DNA from: JAIYDJ01 sp031400505
GTDB taxonomy: Bacteria; Pseudomonadota; Alphaproteobacteria; Rhodobacterales; Rhodobacteraceae
Length of the DNA: 64,000 nucleotides
Direction of reading: 5' to 3'
NCBI GenBank assembly: GCA_031400505.1
Contig: JANNPZ010000045.1
Location: forward strand, 1-64,000
The notes beneath the pieces were generated by a model. That model was not told where the DNA came from and made no database searches. It worked only from the letters and a program-made list of their open reading frames with translations. How positions within the stretch are numbered: position 1 is the first letter of the stretch; the number at the start of each line of letters is the position of its first letter. This document shows positions 7,945 to 16,555 of this stretch, one piece after another. Position numbers and translations under genes: made by a program.

Positions 7945-8898
7945 TCACTCGACAGGCGGCGTCGTCGCAAGCCGGATCTCATGCGCGATGGCAGCGGCTG
8001 TGGGCGGCAAAACAGCCCCGGCGCGGGTTACCAGACCGAAAGGTTCGACTTCGATCCCCAGATCGACGGCCAGGGTGGCGTACGGGTCGTCAGGGGGGCG
8101 CGAAAAGCTTCGGGCAACGGCCATGGCAAGCGGAGCTATTGCATTTGATTGCTGCAACAGCGCGAAGGTCAAAAGGAACGACGCCGTTGACAGGCGCTGT
8201 GAGGGTGCTTGCAGGCCATGCGCGTTCAGCCGCGCCAGAACGGTGCGGGTCAGCAGCGAGTCGGCAGGCGGCATCACCCAGTCATAGCGCAGCAGATCGC
8301 GGCCAGAGGGGTTCGGATGACCGGCAAGTGGATGACCCCTGCGCACCACCAATGCCACGGGTTCGGTCGCGATCTGCGTCACATCGAACAGCGCGCGGGA
8401 GCGGCCTTCCGGCGTGCGGCCAATGGCAAAGTCGATGCGGCCTGACAGCAGATGGTCACACAAGACATCCGAAGGTGCCACGATCACTTCGAACGTCACT
8501 TGCGGGGTCGTCAAGCGGGCGTTGCGCAGCGCCGGCAGCACCCGGTCAATAGCCGGGCCGGTAACTGCGCCGATGCGGACATGGCCTGCGCCACCCGAGG
8601 CGGCCTCGGCCATGTCGCGCGCCGCGTCGCGCAGTTCCATATGGATGCGCTGCGCGCGGCGGGCAAAGGCCAGACCAACATCCGTCAGGGCCATGCCACG
8701 CCCGGTGCGCTGATGGACGGGTTGACCGACAATCCGCTCGATCTCTGCCAGAAGCCGCGATGCGGCGGGTTGGGCGATACCGATCTGGGCTGCTGCAATC
8801 GTGATGTGTTCGCTGCCAGCCAACGCGGCGAGCAGACGCAGATGAACCAGCTTCAGGCCGCGTTGCACCAGACTGTCAGGGTTTTTGGATAAAGACAT
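7945..8898 (-). CDS. gbpR: LysR-family regulator, GbpR-like
   Basis: A 317-residue LysR-type regulator: N-terminal winged helix (LRLLAALAGSEHITIAAAQ and AQPAASRLLAEIERIVG) and a C-terminal co-inducer domain. It is divergent from chvE with 143 bp between starts, the arrangement of gbpR-chvE in Agrobacterium and Azospirillum, where GbpR activates the operon in response to L-arabinose, D-galactose or D-fucose. ATG 8898 (MSLSKNPD) was chosen because an upstream in-frame extension reads into the divergent promoter. LysR class is certain; the GbpR name rests on synteny. Confidence 0.85.
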   Translation of the reverse strand: MSLSKNPDSLVQRGLKLVHLRLLAALAGSEHITIAAAQIGIAQPAASRLLAEIERIVGQPVHQRTGRGMALTDVGLAFARRAQRIHMELRDAARDMAEAASGGAGHVRIGAVTGPAIDRVLPALRNARLTTPQVTFEVIVAPSDVLCDHLLSGRIDFAIGRTPEGRSRALFDVTQIATEPVALVVRRGHPLAGHPNPSGRDLLRYDWVMPPADSLLTRTVLARLNAHGLQAPSQRLSTASFLLTFALLQQSNAIAPLAMAVARSFSRPPDDPYATLAVDLGIEVEPFGLVTRAGAVLPPTAAAIAHEIRLATTPPVE

Positions 8899-8910
8899 GG
8901 CTATGCTGTG

Positions 8911-8930
8911 ATGATTGTATTCAAATTCAT
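8911..8930. promoter_or_regulatory. candidate LysR operator between gbpR and chvE
   Basis: An AT-rich imperfect dyad begins ATGATT and ends AATTCAT in the otherwise GC-rich divergent intergenic region. It is the best candidate for LysR binding by position and base composition. A -35-like TTGACG follows at 8934-8939, without a convincing -10. Identified by eye only. Confidence 0.35.
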
Positions 8931-9041
8931 TCTTTGACGGATATGTTGACCGTCTGCAACACTGATGCGCGGCCATATCGGGCACCGCCCAACCGCCATA
9001 GACGATCAAACCGCCGATTTGCGCGGTCAGGGAGGATACAC

Positions 9042-10118
9042 ATGCAAGTTTCAAGAAGAGCGCTTCTGGCGCTGAGTGGTGCTGCGATTGCAACCTCGGT
9101 CATTGGTCTGCCGGTTTTCGCGCAGGACAAAGGCACCATCGGCATCGCGATGCCGACGCAGTCTTCGGCCCGCTGGATTTCGGATGGTGCTGCGATGGTC
9201 GAGCAGTTCACCGCAGCCGGCTACAGCACCGATCTGCAATACGCCGAAGATGACATTCCCAACCAGTTGGCCCAGATCGAAAACATGATCACCAAGGGCG
9301 TCAAGGTTCTGGTGATTGCCGCCATCGACGGCACCACTTTGTCGAACGCGCTGGACAATGCTGCCGCCTCCGGGATCAAGGTCATCGCCTATGACCGCCT
9401 GATCCGCGAAAGCGGCTCGGTCGATTATTACGCGACATTCGACAACTTCAAGGTGGGCGTGCAACAGGCTGAAACACTGGTTGCCGGTCTGAAAGAACGT
9501 TTTGCCGACGTGAAGCCCTGGAACGTCGAGTTGTTCGGCGGCAGCCCGGACGACAACAACGCGTTCTTCTTCTACAATGGTGCGATGTCGGTGCTGGACC
9601 CGATGATCGCCGCCGGTGACATCGTCATCCCGTCGGGCCAGATGGGCATGGATGTGGTCGGCACGCTGCGCTGGGATGGTGCCGTGGCACAGGCGCGGAT
9701 GGACAACCTTTTGTCGTCGAACTACGGCGACAAGGCCCTGCACGGCGCGCTGTCGCCTTATGATGGCCTCTCGATCGGCATCCTGAGTTCCGTCAAAGGC
9801 GTGGGCTATGGCTCGGGCGATCTGGCCATGCCGATCGTCACCGGTCAGGACTGCGAAGTGCCTTCGATCAAGTCGATCATCGCGGGCGAGCAGTATTCGT
9901 CGATCTTCAAGGACACCCGCGAACTGGCCAAGGTCACGGTCGGGATGGTGGATGCCCTGCTGTCGGGCGGCACACCCGAGATCAACGATACCACGACCTA
10001 TGACAACGGCGTGAAGGTTGTTCCATCCTACCTTCTGGAATCCCTGCCTGTTACAGTGGCCAATTACGAAGAAGCGCTGATCGGTTCGGGCTACTACACC
10101 GCCGACGAGCTGAAGTAG
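9042..10118 (+). CDS. chvE: ChvE-like periplasmic sugar-binding protein
   Basis: Substrate-binding component of a CUT2-type ABC importer for aldoses such as arabinose, galactose or xylose. The 358 residues start with a signal peptide (MQVSRRALLALSGAAIATSV, cleaved near FAQ) followed by a ribose-binding-fold protein with ATG preceded by GGAGG. Sections such as GIAMPTQSSARWISDG and YDRLIRESGSVDYYATFDN match the ChvE type. It leads the transcript chvE-gguA-gguB-gguC and the oxidative pathway genes. In Agrobacterium ChvE also presents sugars to a virulence sensor; no such sensor is visible here. Confidence 0.93.
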   Translation: MQVSRRALLALSGAAIATSVIGLPVFAQDKGTIGIAMPTQSSARWISDGAAMVEQFTAAGYSTDLQYAEDDIPNQLAQIENMITKGVKVLVIAAIDGTTLSNALDNAAASGIKVIAYDRLIRESGSVDYYATFDNFKVGVQQAETLVAGLKERFADVKPWNVELFGGSPDDNNAFFFYNGAMSVLDPMIAAGDIVIPSGQMGMDVVGTLRWDGAVAQARMDNLLSSNYGDKALHGALSPYDGLSIGILSSVKGVGYGSGDLAMPIVTGQDCEVPSIKSIIAGEQYSSIFKDTRELAKVTVGMVDALLSGGTPEINDTTTYDNGVKVVPSYLLESLPVTVANYEEALIGSGYYTADELK

Positions 10119-10172
10119 CAGTTTCGTGCCCGCCTGAAGGCCGGGCGGGCACGAATTTCCGGGGGGACCCAG

Positions 10173-11702
10173 ATGGCGGCACTGTTGGAGATGCGGGGGA
10201 TCAGCAAGGTCTTCCCCGGCGTGCGGGCGTTGGACAACGTCAGCCTTTCGGTTGAACCCGGCGAAATCCATGCGATTTGCGGCGAGAATGGCGCAGGCAA
10301 ATCAACCCTGATGAAAGTGCTGTCAGGGGTCTATCCACACGGGTCCTATGAGGGCGAAATTCTATATGACGGCAAGCCCCTGTCCTGCCGCAACATCCGC
10401 GACAGCGAGGATCGCGGGATCATCATCATCCATCAGGAGCTGGCGCTGGTGCCGCTCTTGTCGATTGCCGAGAACCTGTTTCTGGGCAACGAGGTGGCGA
10501 AGGCTGGCGTGATCAACTGGCCGCAAGCCTTTCAGAAGACCGAACGCCTGTTGCGCAAGGTCGGCCTGACCGAGGCGCCGACGACGCTGGTGGAAAAACT
10601 GGGCGTGGGCAAGCAGCAACTGATCGAGATTGCCAAGGCGCTGGCCAAGGATGTGCGCCTGTTGATCCTGGACGAACCGACTGCCGCCTTGCAGGAAAAC
10701 GACAGCCAGAAACTGCTGGATTTGATGCTGGAGTTGAAGGGGCAGGGGGTGACGCAGATCATCATCAGCCACAAGCTGAACGAAATCGGACGGGTGGCGG
10801 ACCGGATCACGGTGATCCGGGATGGCGCGAGTGTCTCGACCATTGATCGCGCAGAGATTTCCGAGGATCGCATCATCCGGGATATGGTCGGGCGCGACAT
10901 GGCGCATCGCTATCCCGAAAGGGTTCCCGCGATCGGGGAAACCTTGATGGAAGTGGCGGGGTGGAACGTCTGGCACCCCGAGCAAAAGGATCGCCAGATG
11001 ATCCGGGACGTGAATTTTCATGTGAGAAAAGGCGAAATTGTCGGCATTGCCGGCCTGATGGGGGCAGGGCGCACCGAGCTTGCGATGAGCATCTTCGGGC
11101 GCAGCTATGGGCGCCATATCAGTGGCGAGGTTCGGTTGGGGGGCAGGGTCGCCGACACCTCGACTGTGGCCCGCGCCATCGATGCGGGACTGGCCTATGT
11201 GACTGAAGATCGCAAGGTGTTGGGCCTGGTCCTGGACGAGACGATTTTGCGCAATATCACCTTGGCCAACCTTCGCGGGGTCGCGACCAACGCCGTGCTA
11301 AGCCATCGCCGCGAACAACAGGTCGCAGAACTCTATCGCAGTGCGATGAACATCCGAACGCCGGGGGTGCAGCAAAAAGTCGTAAACCTGTCGGGCGGCA
11401 ATCAGCAAAAGGTGGTGCTGTCGAAATGGCTGTTCACCGACCCGCAGGTGTTGATCCTGGACGAACCGACCCGCGGGATCGACGTGGGCGCGAAGTTCGA
11501 GATCTACGGGATCATGAATGACCTTGCGGCGCAGGGGCGCGGAGTGGTGATGATTTCGTCGGAGATGCCCGAACTCTTGGGAATGTGCGACCGGATCTAT
11601 GTGATGAACGAAGGCCGCCTGGTGGGGGAACTTTCCCGCGCCGAGGCCAGCCAGGAACGGATCATGGCATTGATCCTGCAAGGAACGGGGAAAGCGGCAT
11701 GA
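10173..11702 (+). CDS. gguA: sugar ABC transporter ATP-binding protein (two ATPase domains)
   Basis: A 509-residue CUT2-family ATPase made of two fused nucleotide-binding domains. Domain 1 has Walker A GENGAGKST (residues 38-46) and Walker B LLILDEPTAAL. Domain 2 has a degenerate Walker A (GLMGAGRTE) and a good signature LSGGNQQKVVLSKW with LILDEPTRGID. This pairing is standard for MglA/XylG/GguA proteins. Its stop overlaps the gguB start (ATGA at 11699-11702), so the two are translationally coupled. A GGGGGGA site precedes the ATG. Confidence 0.95.
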   Translation: MAALLEMRGISKVFPGVRALDNVSLSVEPGEIHAICGENGAGKSTLMKVLSGVYPHGSYEGEILYDGKPLSCRNIRDSEDRGIIIIHQELALVPLLSIAENLFLGNEVAKAGVINWPQAFQKTERLLRKVGLTEAPTTLVEKLGVGKQQLIEIAKALAKDVRLLILDEPTAALQENDSQKLLDLMLELKGQGVTQIIISHKLNEIGRVADRITVIRDGASVSTIDRAEISEDRIIRDMVGRDMAHRYPERVPAIGETLMEVAGWNVWHPEQKDRQMIRDVNFHVRKGEIVGIAGLMGAGRTELAMSIFGRSYGRHISGEVRLGGRVADTSTVARAIDAGLAYVTEDRKVLGLVLDETILRNITLANLRGVATNAVLSHRREQQVAELYRSAMNIRTPGVQQKVVNLSGGNQQKVVLSKWLFTDPQVLILDEPTRGIDVGAKFEIYGIMNDLAAQGRGVVMISSEMPELLGMCDRIYVMNEGRLVGELSRAEASQERIMALILQGTGKAA

Positions 11703-12877
11703 GCGGGACCAAGGGCATCGGCAGCCATCTGGGCGGGCATTTGCGCGAAAACGGAATGCTGATGGCGCTGGTCGCCATCGTGATGTTTTTCGTGGTCATC
11801 GTGCGGGTGTTCGAAGGCGTCGATTTCCTGTCGGCCCAGAACATCACCAACCTGTTCTTGCAAAACTCCTATGTCATCATCATGGCACTGGGGATGCTGC
11901 TGGTCATTGTCGCCGGGCATATCGACCTTTCGGTGGGGTCTGTCGTGGGGTTTGTGGGCGCGGTTGCAGCGGTTCTGACCGTGAACCTTGATTGGCCGGT
12001 CCTGGCAGTGGTGCCGACCTGTCTGTTTGTAGGGCTGCTGATTGGTGCTGCGCAGGGCTATTGGATCGCCTTCTGGCGCATCCCGTCGTTCATCGTGACG
12101 CTGGCGGGGATGCTTGTGTTTCGCGGGCTGACGCTGTGGCTGTTGGCCGGGCAGAACATCGGGCCGTTTCCCAAGGCATTTCAGGCGTTGTCGACCGGGT
12201 TCATTCCCGATGTGTTCGCGGTGGACAAGCCGAATGTGACAGCGATTGTGCTGGTCTGCGTGGCGGCACTTGCGATTTTGGTGATGGGCTGGCGGGCGCG
12301 CAACCGCGATGCAGCGTTCGGGATGATGCCCGAGCCGATGACGATCTTCGTGATCCGAAATCTGGTGGTTTCGGCGGCGCTGATCTTTGTCGGCTACAAG
12401 CTGGCAAGCTTTCGGGGGCTGCCGAATGTGGTGGTGATCCTGACGGTTCTGACAGTGCTTTATGCCTTTTTCACCGAGAACATGACCACCGGGCGACGGA
12501 TTTACGCGCTGGGCGGTAACGAAAAAGCTGCAAAACTGTCCGGTATCAAGACCGATCGGCTGGTTTTCTTAACCTTTTGCAACATGGGGGTGTTGGCGGC
12601 ACTGGCGGGGATGATTGTTGCGGCGCGATTGAATTCAAGCACGCCGAAGGCTGGGGCGGGGTTCGAGCTCGATGTGATTGCTGCTGTGTTCATCGGGGGG
12701 GCCTCGATGTCGGGCGGGGTCGGCAAGATCCTGGGCGCGGTCGTGGGCGCGCTGATCATGGGTGTGATGAACAACGGCATGTCGATCATGGGCATCGGGA
12801 TCGACTATCAGCAGGTGATCAAGGGACTGGTGCTGCTGGCGGCGGTAATCTTCGACGTCTACAACAAGTCGAAATAA
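11699..12877 (+). CDS. gguB: sugar ABC transporter permease
   Basis: Membrane component partnering GguA and ChvE. The 392-residue protein has about ten hydrophobic segments (for example MALVAIVMFFVVIVRV and VIIMALGMLLVIVAG) and the CUT2 permease signature region GHIDLSVGSVVGFVGA. The long central segment carrying ARNRDAAFGMMPEPM is typical of the XylH/GguB branch, which has a longer cytoplasmic loop than RbsC. Start ATG 11699 overlaps the gguA stop; it is followed 12 bp later by gguC. Confidence 0.95.
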   Translation: MSGTKGIGSHLGGHLRENGMLMALVAIVMFFVVIVRVFEGVDFLSAQNITNLFLQNSYVIIMALGMLLVIVAGHIDLSVGSVVGFVGAVAAVLTVNLDWPVLAVVPTCLFVGLLIGAAQGYWIAFWRIPSFIVTLAGMLVFRGLTLWLLAGQNIGPFPKAFQALSTGFIPDVFAVDKPNVTAIVLVCVAALAILVMGWRARNRDAAFGMMPEPMTIFVIRNLVVSAALIFVGYKLASFRGLPNVVVILTVLTVLYAFFTENMTTGRRIYALGGNEKAAKLSGIKTDRLVFLTFCNMGVLAALAGMIVAARLNSSTPKAGAGFELDVIAAVFIGGASMSGGVGKILGAVVGALIMGVMNNGMSIMGIGIDYQQVIKGLVLLAAVIFDVYNKSK

Positions 12878-12889
12878 GGGTTCTGGATC

Positions 12890-13879
12890 ATGCTGTTGTC
12901 GCAGGTTTTGAATGTCGATGGATTGCCGTCAGTCGTGGCGCGAGACGGTTCCGAGGCGGCCGTGGTACGCGGCGCCGTCAGCACCTATGATCTGGCGGCA
13001 GAAGCCCTGGCGACGGGCATGCCGCTGTCGGTGGTCGTGGCGAAGCACGGGTTGGGGGATGCGGTGGACTTGGCCGATCTGGCGGCGCAGGGGCGACTGT
13101 TGCTGCCGATCACGCATCCTGATCCGGCCCACATGCATTTGACCGGTACCGGGCTTACCCATCTGGGGTCGGCTGCGACACGGGATGCGATGCACGCCAA
13201 ACTCGACAGCGCGCCGACCCTGACCGACAGCATGAAGATGTTCCGCATGGGGCTGGAGGGCGGGCGGCCAATCGCAGGCAAGGCAGGCGTGCAACCCGAG
13301 TGGTTCTACAAGGGCAACGGGCACACGGCTGTAGCCCCTGGTTGCGCACTGACCAGCCCCGGTTTTGCGCTGGACGGCGGTGAGGAGCCGGAGTTGGCGG
13401 GGATCTATCTGATCGGCGCTGACGGTGCCCCGGCACGGGTCGGCTGGGCGCTGGCAAACGAGTTTTCCGACCATGTGACGGAACGGATCAACTATCTTTA
13501 CCTGGCGCATTCCAAACTGCGCGAGGCGTCGTTCGGGCCGGAAATTCTTGTCGGCGACCTGCCGGCGGATGTCAGGGGCACCAGCCGGGTCTGGCGCAAT
13601 GGTGCGGTGGTGTTCGAGGGCGCATTTCTGTCGGGCGAGGCGAACATGTCGCATTCGATGGCCAACCTTGAACATCACCACTTCAAATATGCCTTGTTCC
13701 GTCAGCCGGGGGATGTGCATGTGCACATGTTCGGCACCGCCACGCTTAGCTTTGCCACAGGCCTGGTGCCGCAGGCAGGTGACGTGTTTGAAATCGAGGC
13801 GGCAGCGTTCGGCCTGCCGCTATGCAATCCGCTGACGGTGGCTGCTGACGCAGGCACGGTCATCGTAAAACAACTGTGA
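12890..13879 (+). CDS. gguC: GguC/AraD1-family protein (FAH fold), candidate keto-deoxy-sugar-acid dehydratase
   Basis: A 329-residue protein of the GguC (AraD1) family, related to fumarylacetoacetate hydrolases. The C-terminal half holds the fold's acidic/aromatic elements (FALDGGEEPELAGIYLIG, GWALANEFSDHVTERINYLY). The operon encodes a sugar dehydrogenase, a sugar-acid dehydratase and 2-oxoglutarate semialdehyde dehydrogenase but no DHDPS-type AraD. GguC is the obvious candidate for the missing dehydration of 2-keto-3-deoxy-pentonate, by analogy with the FAH-fold XylX of the Caulobacter xylose pathway. Family membership is firm; the reaction is inferred. Confidence 0.85.
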   Translation: MLLSQVLNVDGLPSVVARDGSEAAVVRGAVSTYDLAAEALATGMPLSVVVAKHGLGDAVDLADLAAQGRLLLPITHPDPAHMHLTGTGLTHLGSAATRDAMHAKLDSAPTLTDSMKMFRMGLEGGRPIAGKAGVQPEWFYKGNGHTAVAPGCALTSPGFALDGGEEPELAGIYLIGADGAPARVGWALANEFSDHVTERINYLYLAHSKLREASFGPEILVGDLPADVRGTSRVWRNGAVVFEGAFLSGEANMSHSMANLEHHHFKYALFRQPGDVHVHMFGTATLSFATGLVPQAGDVFEIEAAAFGLPLCNPLTVAADAGTVIVKQL

Positions 13880-13883
13880 GGAA

Positions 13884-15629
13884 ATGATGACCTTCAAACC
13901 CGCCGCATGGCCCCGCAAATTGCGCTCGCAGACCTGGTTCGGCGGCACGTCGAAGGACAACATCTATCACCGCGGCTGGATGAAAAATCAGGGCTTTCCG
14001 GCCGATCTGTTCGATGGCCGCCCGGTGATCGGCATCCTGAACACCTGGTCGGAACTGACGCCCTGCAACGCCCATCTGCGCGATCTGGCCGAACGGGTAA
14101 AGCATGGCATCTACGAGGCGGGCGGTTTTCCGGTCGAAGTGCCGGTGTTTTCGGCGTCCGAGTCCGCGTTCCGCCCGACGGCGATGATGTTCCGCAATCT
14201 GGCCGCGATGGCGGTCGAGGAGGCGATGCGCGGCCAGCCGATGGATGGCTGCGTGCTGATGGTGGGCTGCGACAAGACCACGCCCAGCCTTCTGATGGCG
14301 GCGGCCAGCACGGATATTCCGTCGATTGTCGTAACCGGCGGGCCGATGCTGAACGGGTATTACAAGAACGAACGGGTGGGGTCGGGGACGCATCTGTGGA
14401 AGTTCAGCGAGGCCGTGAAGGCCGGCGAGATGACGAAAGAGGAGTTCGTCGATGCCGAAGCCTCGATGAGCCGCAGCCCGGGGTCGTGCAACACGATGGG
14501 CACCGCCAGCACGATGGCGTCGATGGCCGAAGCGTTGGGGATGGCGCTGTCGGGCAATGCCGCGATCCCGGCGGTGGATTCGCGTCGCAGGGTTATGGCG
14601 CAACTGACGGGGCGGCGCATCGTGCAGATGGTGAAGGACGATCTGAAACCCTCTGATATCCTTGTGAAAGCGGCGTTCGAGAATGCGATCCGCACCAATG
14701 GCGCAATCGGGGGGTCCACCAATGCGGTGATCCATCTTCTGGCAATTGCGGGCCGCGTCGGCGTCGATCTGACGCTGGACGACTGGGACCGTTGCGGGCG
14801 CGATGTGCCCACGATCGTCAACCTGATGCCTTCGGGCAAGTATCTGATGGAGGAATTCTTCTATGCCGGTGGCCTGCCCGTTGTCATCAAGCGGCTGGGC
14901 GAGGCGGGGCTGTTGCACAAGGACGCGCTGACCGTCAGCGGCGAGACGATGTGGGATCAGGTCAAGGACGTGGTCAACCACAACGAGGATGTGATCCTGC
15001 CGACGGACCGGGCCTTGACCCAGTCGGGGGGCGTGGTCGTGGTGCGGGGCAACCTTGCCCCCAACGGCGCGGTGCTGAAACCATCGGCGGCCAGTGCGCA
15101 TCTGCTGACGCATCGCGGGCGGGCGGTCGTGTTCGAGGATATCGACGACTACAAGGCGCGGATCAACGACGAGGCGCTGGATATCGACGAGACCTGCGTG
15201 ATGGTCCTGAAGAACTGCGGGCCGAAGGGTTATCCGGGTATGGCAGAGGTCGGCAACATGGGGTTGCCGCCGAAAATCCTGCGTCGCGGGATCACCGATA
15301 TGGTGCGTATTTCCGACGCGCGCATGTCGGGCACCGCCTATGGCACAGTCTGCCTGCACACCTCGCCCGAGGCGGCGGCGGGCGGGCCACTGGCCGTGGT
15401 GCGGTCAGGTGACATGATCGAGATGGATGTCCCGAACCGGCGCCTGCATCTGGAAGTGTCGGATGAGGAACTCGCGGCACGGCTGGCGCAGTGGCAGCCC
15501 CGTCACATCCAGGCGGAAAGCGGCTATGCCTGGCTGCACCAACAACACGTCGAGGGCGCGGACACCGGCGCGGATCTGGATTTCCTGAAAGGGTGCCGGG
15601 GCAATCCGGTCGGCAAGGATTCGCATTGA
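13884..15629 (+). CDS. araC: L-arabinonate (sugar-acid) dehydratase, IlvD/Edd family
   Basis: Dehydrates L-arabinonate (or related aldonates) to 2-keto-3-deoxy acid; an iron-sulphur and magnesium enzyme. The 581 residues show the three cluster cysteines of the family in SELTPCNAHL, MVGCDKTTPS and SPGSCNTMGTAST. Two adjacent ATG codons start the gene; GAGG is better spaced for the second (13887). It begins five bases after the gguC stop and shares its own stop with the next start (TGATG at 15627-15631). The symbol follows the Azospirillum pathway, not the E. coli regulator. Xylonate or galactonate use cannot be excluded. Confidence 0.9.
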   Translation: MMTFKPAAWPRKLRSQTWFGGTSKDNIYHRGWMKNQGFPADLFDGRPVIGILNTWSELTPCNAHLRDLAERVKHGIYEAGGFPVEVPVFSASESAFRPTAMMFRNLAAMAVEEAMRGQPMDGCVLMVGCDKTTPSLLMAAASTDIPSIVVTGGPMLNGYYKNERVGSGTHLWKFSEAVKAGEMTKEEFVDAEASMSRSPGSCNTMGTASTMASMAEALGMALSGNAAIPAVDSRRRVMAQLTGRRIVQMVKDDLKPSDILVKAAFENAIRTNGAIGGSTNAVIHLLAIAGRVGVDLTLDDWDRCGRDVPTIVNLMPSGKYLMEEFFYAGGLPVVIKRLGEAGLLHKDALTVSGETMWDQVKDVVNHNEDVILPTDRALTQSGGVVVVRGNLAPNGAVLKPSAASAHLLTHRGRAVVFEDIDDYKARINDEALDIDETCVMVLKNCGPKGYPGMAEVGNMGLPPKILRRGITDMVRISDARMSGTAYGTVCLHTSPEAAAGGPLAVVRSGDMIEMDVPNRRLHLEVSDEELAARLAQWQPRHIQAESGYAWLHQQHVEGADTGADLDFLKGCRGNPVGKDSH

Positions 15630-16546
15630 TGGCGCGCAAGATAGCTCTGGTCGGAATCGGCAAGATCGCGCGGGATCAGCATGTGCCGGCGCTGGCGGCG
15701 AGCCGTGATTGGCAACTGGCCGCAACCGTGTCGCGCAGCGGTACGGTAGAGGGTATCGAAAGCCACACCGATTTCGCCGCGATGCTTGCGGCGCGACCCG
15801 ATATTGGCACGGTTTCGCTGTGCATGCCCCCGGTGCCACGCTTTGAGTACGCCGAGGCTGCCTTGCTGGCTGGTCGGCATGTGATGCTGGAAAAGCCACC
15901 CGGAGCGACCTTGGCCGAAGTGTACGCCTTGCAGGCGCTGGCTGCGGCGCGAGGGTTGACGCTTTATGCGACATGGCACAGCCGGATGGCGAATGCGGTT
16001 GCGGCGGCAAAGGCGTGGCTGGCGGACAAGGTTGTGCGCAATGCCCATATCACATGGCGTGAGGATGTTCGAAAATGGCATCCGGGGCAGGATTGGGTGT
16101 TCGAGCCGGGCGGTATGGGGGTGTTCGATCCTGGCATCAACGCGCTGTCGATCCTGACCGAAATTCTGCCTGCGCCTGTGCACCTGACCGCGGCGAGCCT
16201 TGAGTTTCCGGCCAACCGGCAGACCCCGATTGCGGCTGCGCTGACCTTCAGCGGTGGCGTTACAGCAGAGTTCGACTGGCGGCAGCAGGGGCCCCAGACC
16301 TGGGATATCGTGGTGAACACACCTGCCGGGGATTTGGCTTTGCGGATGGGTGGCAACCGGCTTGAAATCGACGGGGTTGCCGTCGCGGGTGAAAACTCGA
16401 TCATGGGCGAATATCCGGCACTTTATGCGCGAATGGCGGATCTGGTCAAAGCCGGAAGGTCTGATGTCGATCTGGCCCCGATGGTGCATGTGGCAGACGC
16501 GTTGACCCTTGGGCGGCGCATCGAAGTGGCTGCGTTCGATTTCTAG
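15629..16546 (+). CDS. L-arabinose/D-galactose 1-dehydrogenase, Gfo/Idh family
   Basis: First step of the non-phosphorylated pathway: NAD(P)-dependent oxidation of L-arabinose or D-galactose to the lactone. The 305 residues begin with the Rossmann segment IALVGIGKIARDQHVPALA, then the Gfo/Idh signature EKPPGATLAEV and the substrate-domain run GGMGVFDPGINALSI, all close to the Azospirillum arabinose dehydrogenase as I remember it. The start overlaps the dehydratase stop. No lactonase gene is nearby, so lactone opening may be spontaneous or encoded elsewhere. Confidence 0.88.
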   Translation: MARKIALVGIGKIARDQHVPALAASRDWQLAATVSRSGTVEGIESHTDFAAMLAARPDIGTVSLCMPPVPRFEYAEAALLAGRHVMLEKPPGATLAEVYALQALAAARGLTLYATWHSRMANAVAAAKAWLADKVVRNAHITWREDVRKWHPGQDWVFEPGGMGVFDPGINALSILTEILPAPVHLTAASLEFPANRQTPIAAALTFSGGVTAEFDWRQQGPQTWDIVVNTPAGDLALRMGGNRLEIDGVAVAGENSIMGEYPALYARMADLVKAGRSDVDLAPMVHVADALTLGRRIEVAAFDF

Positions 16547-16555
16547 GAGGCTGCA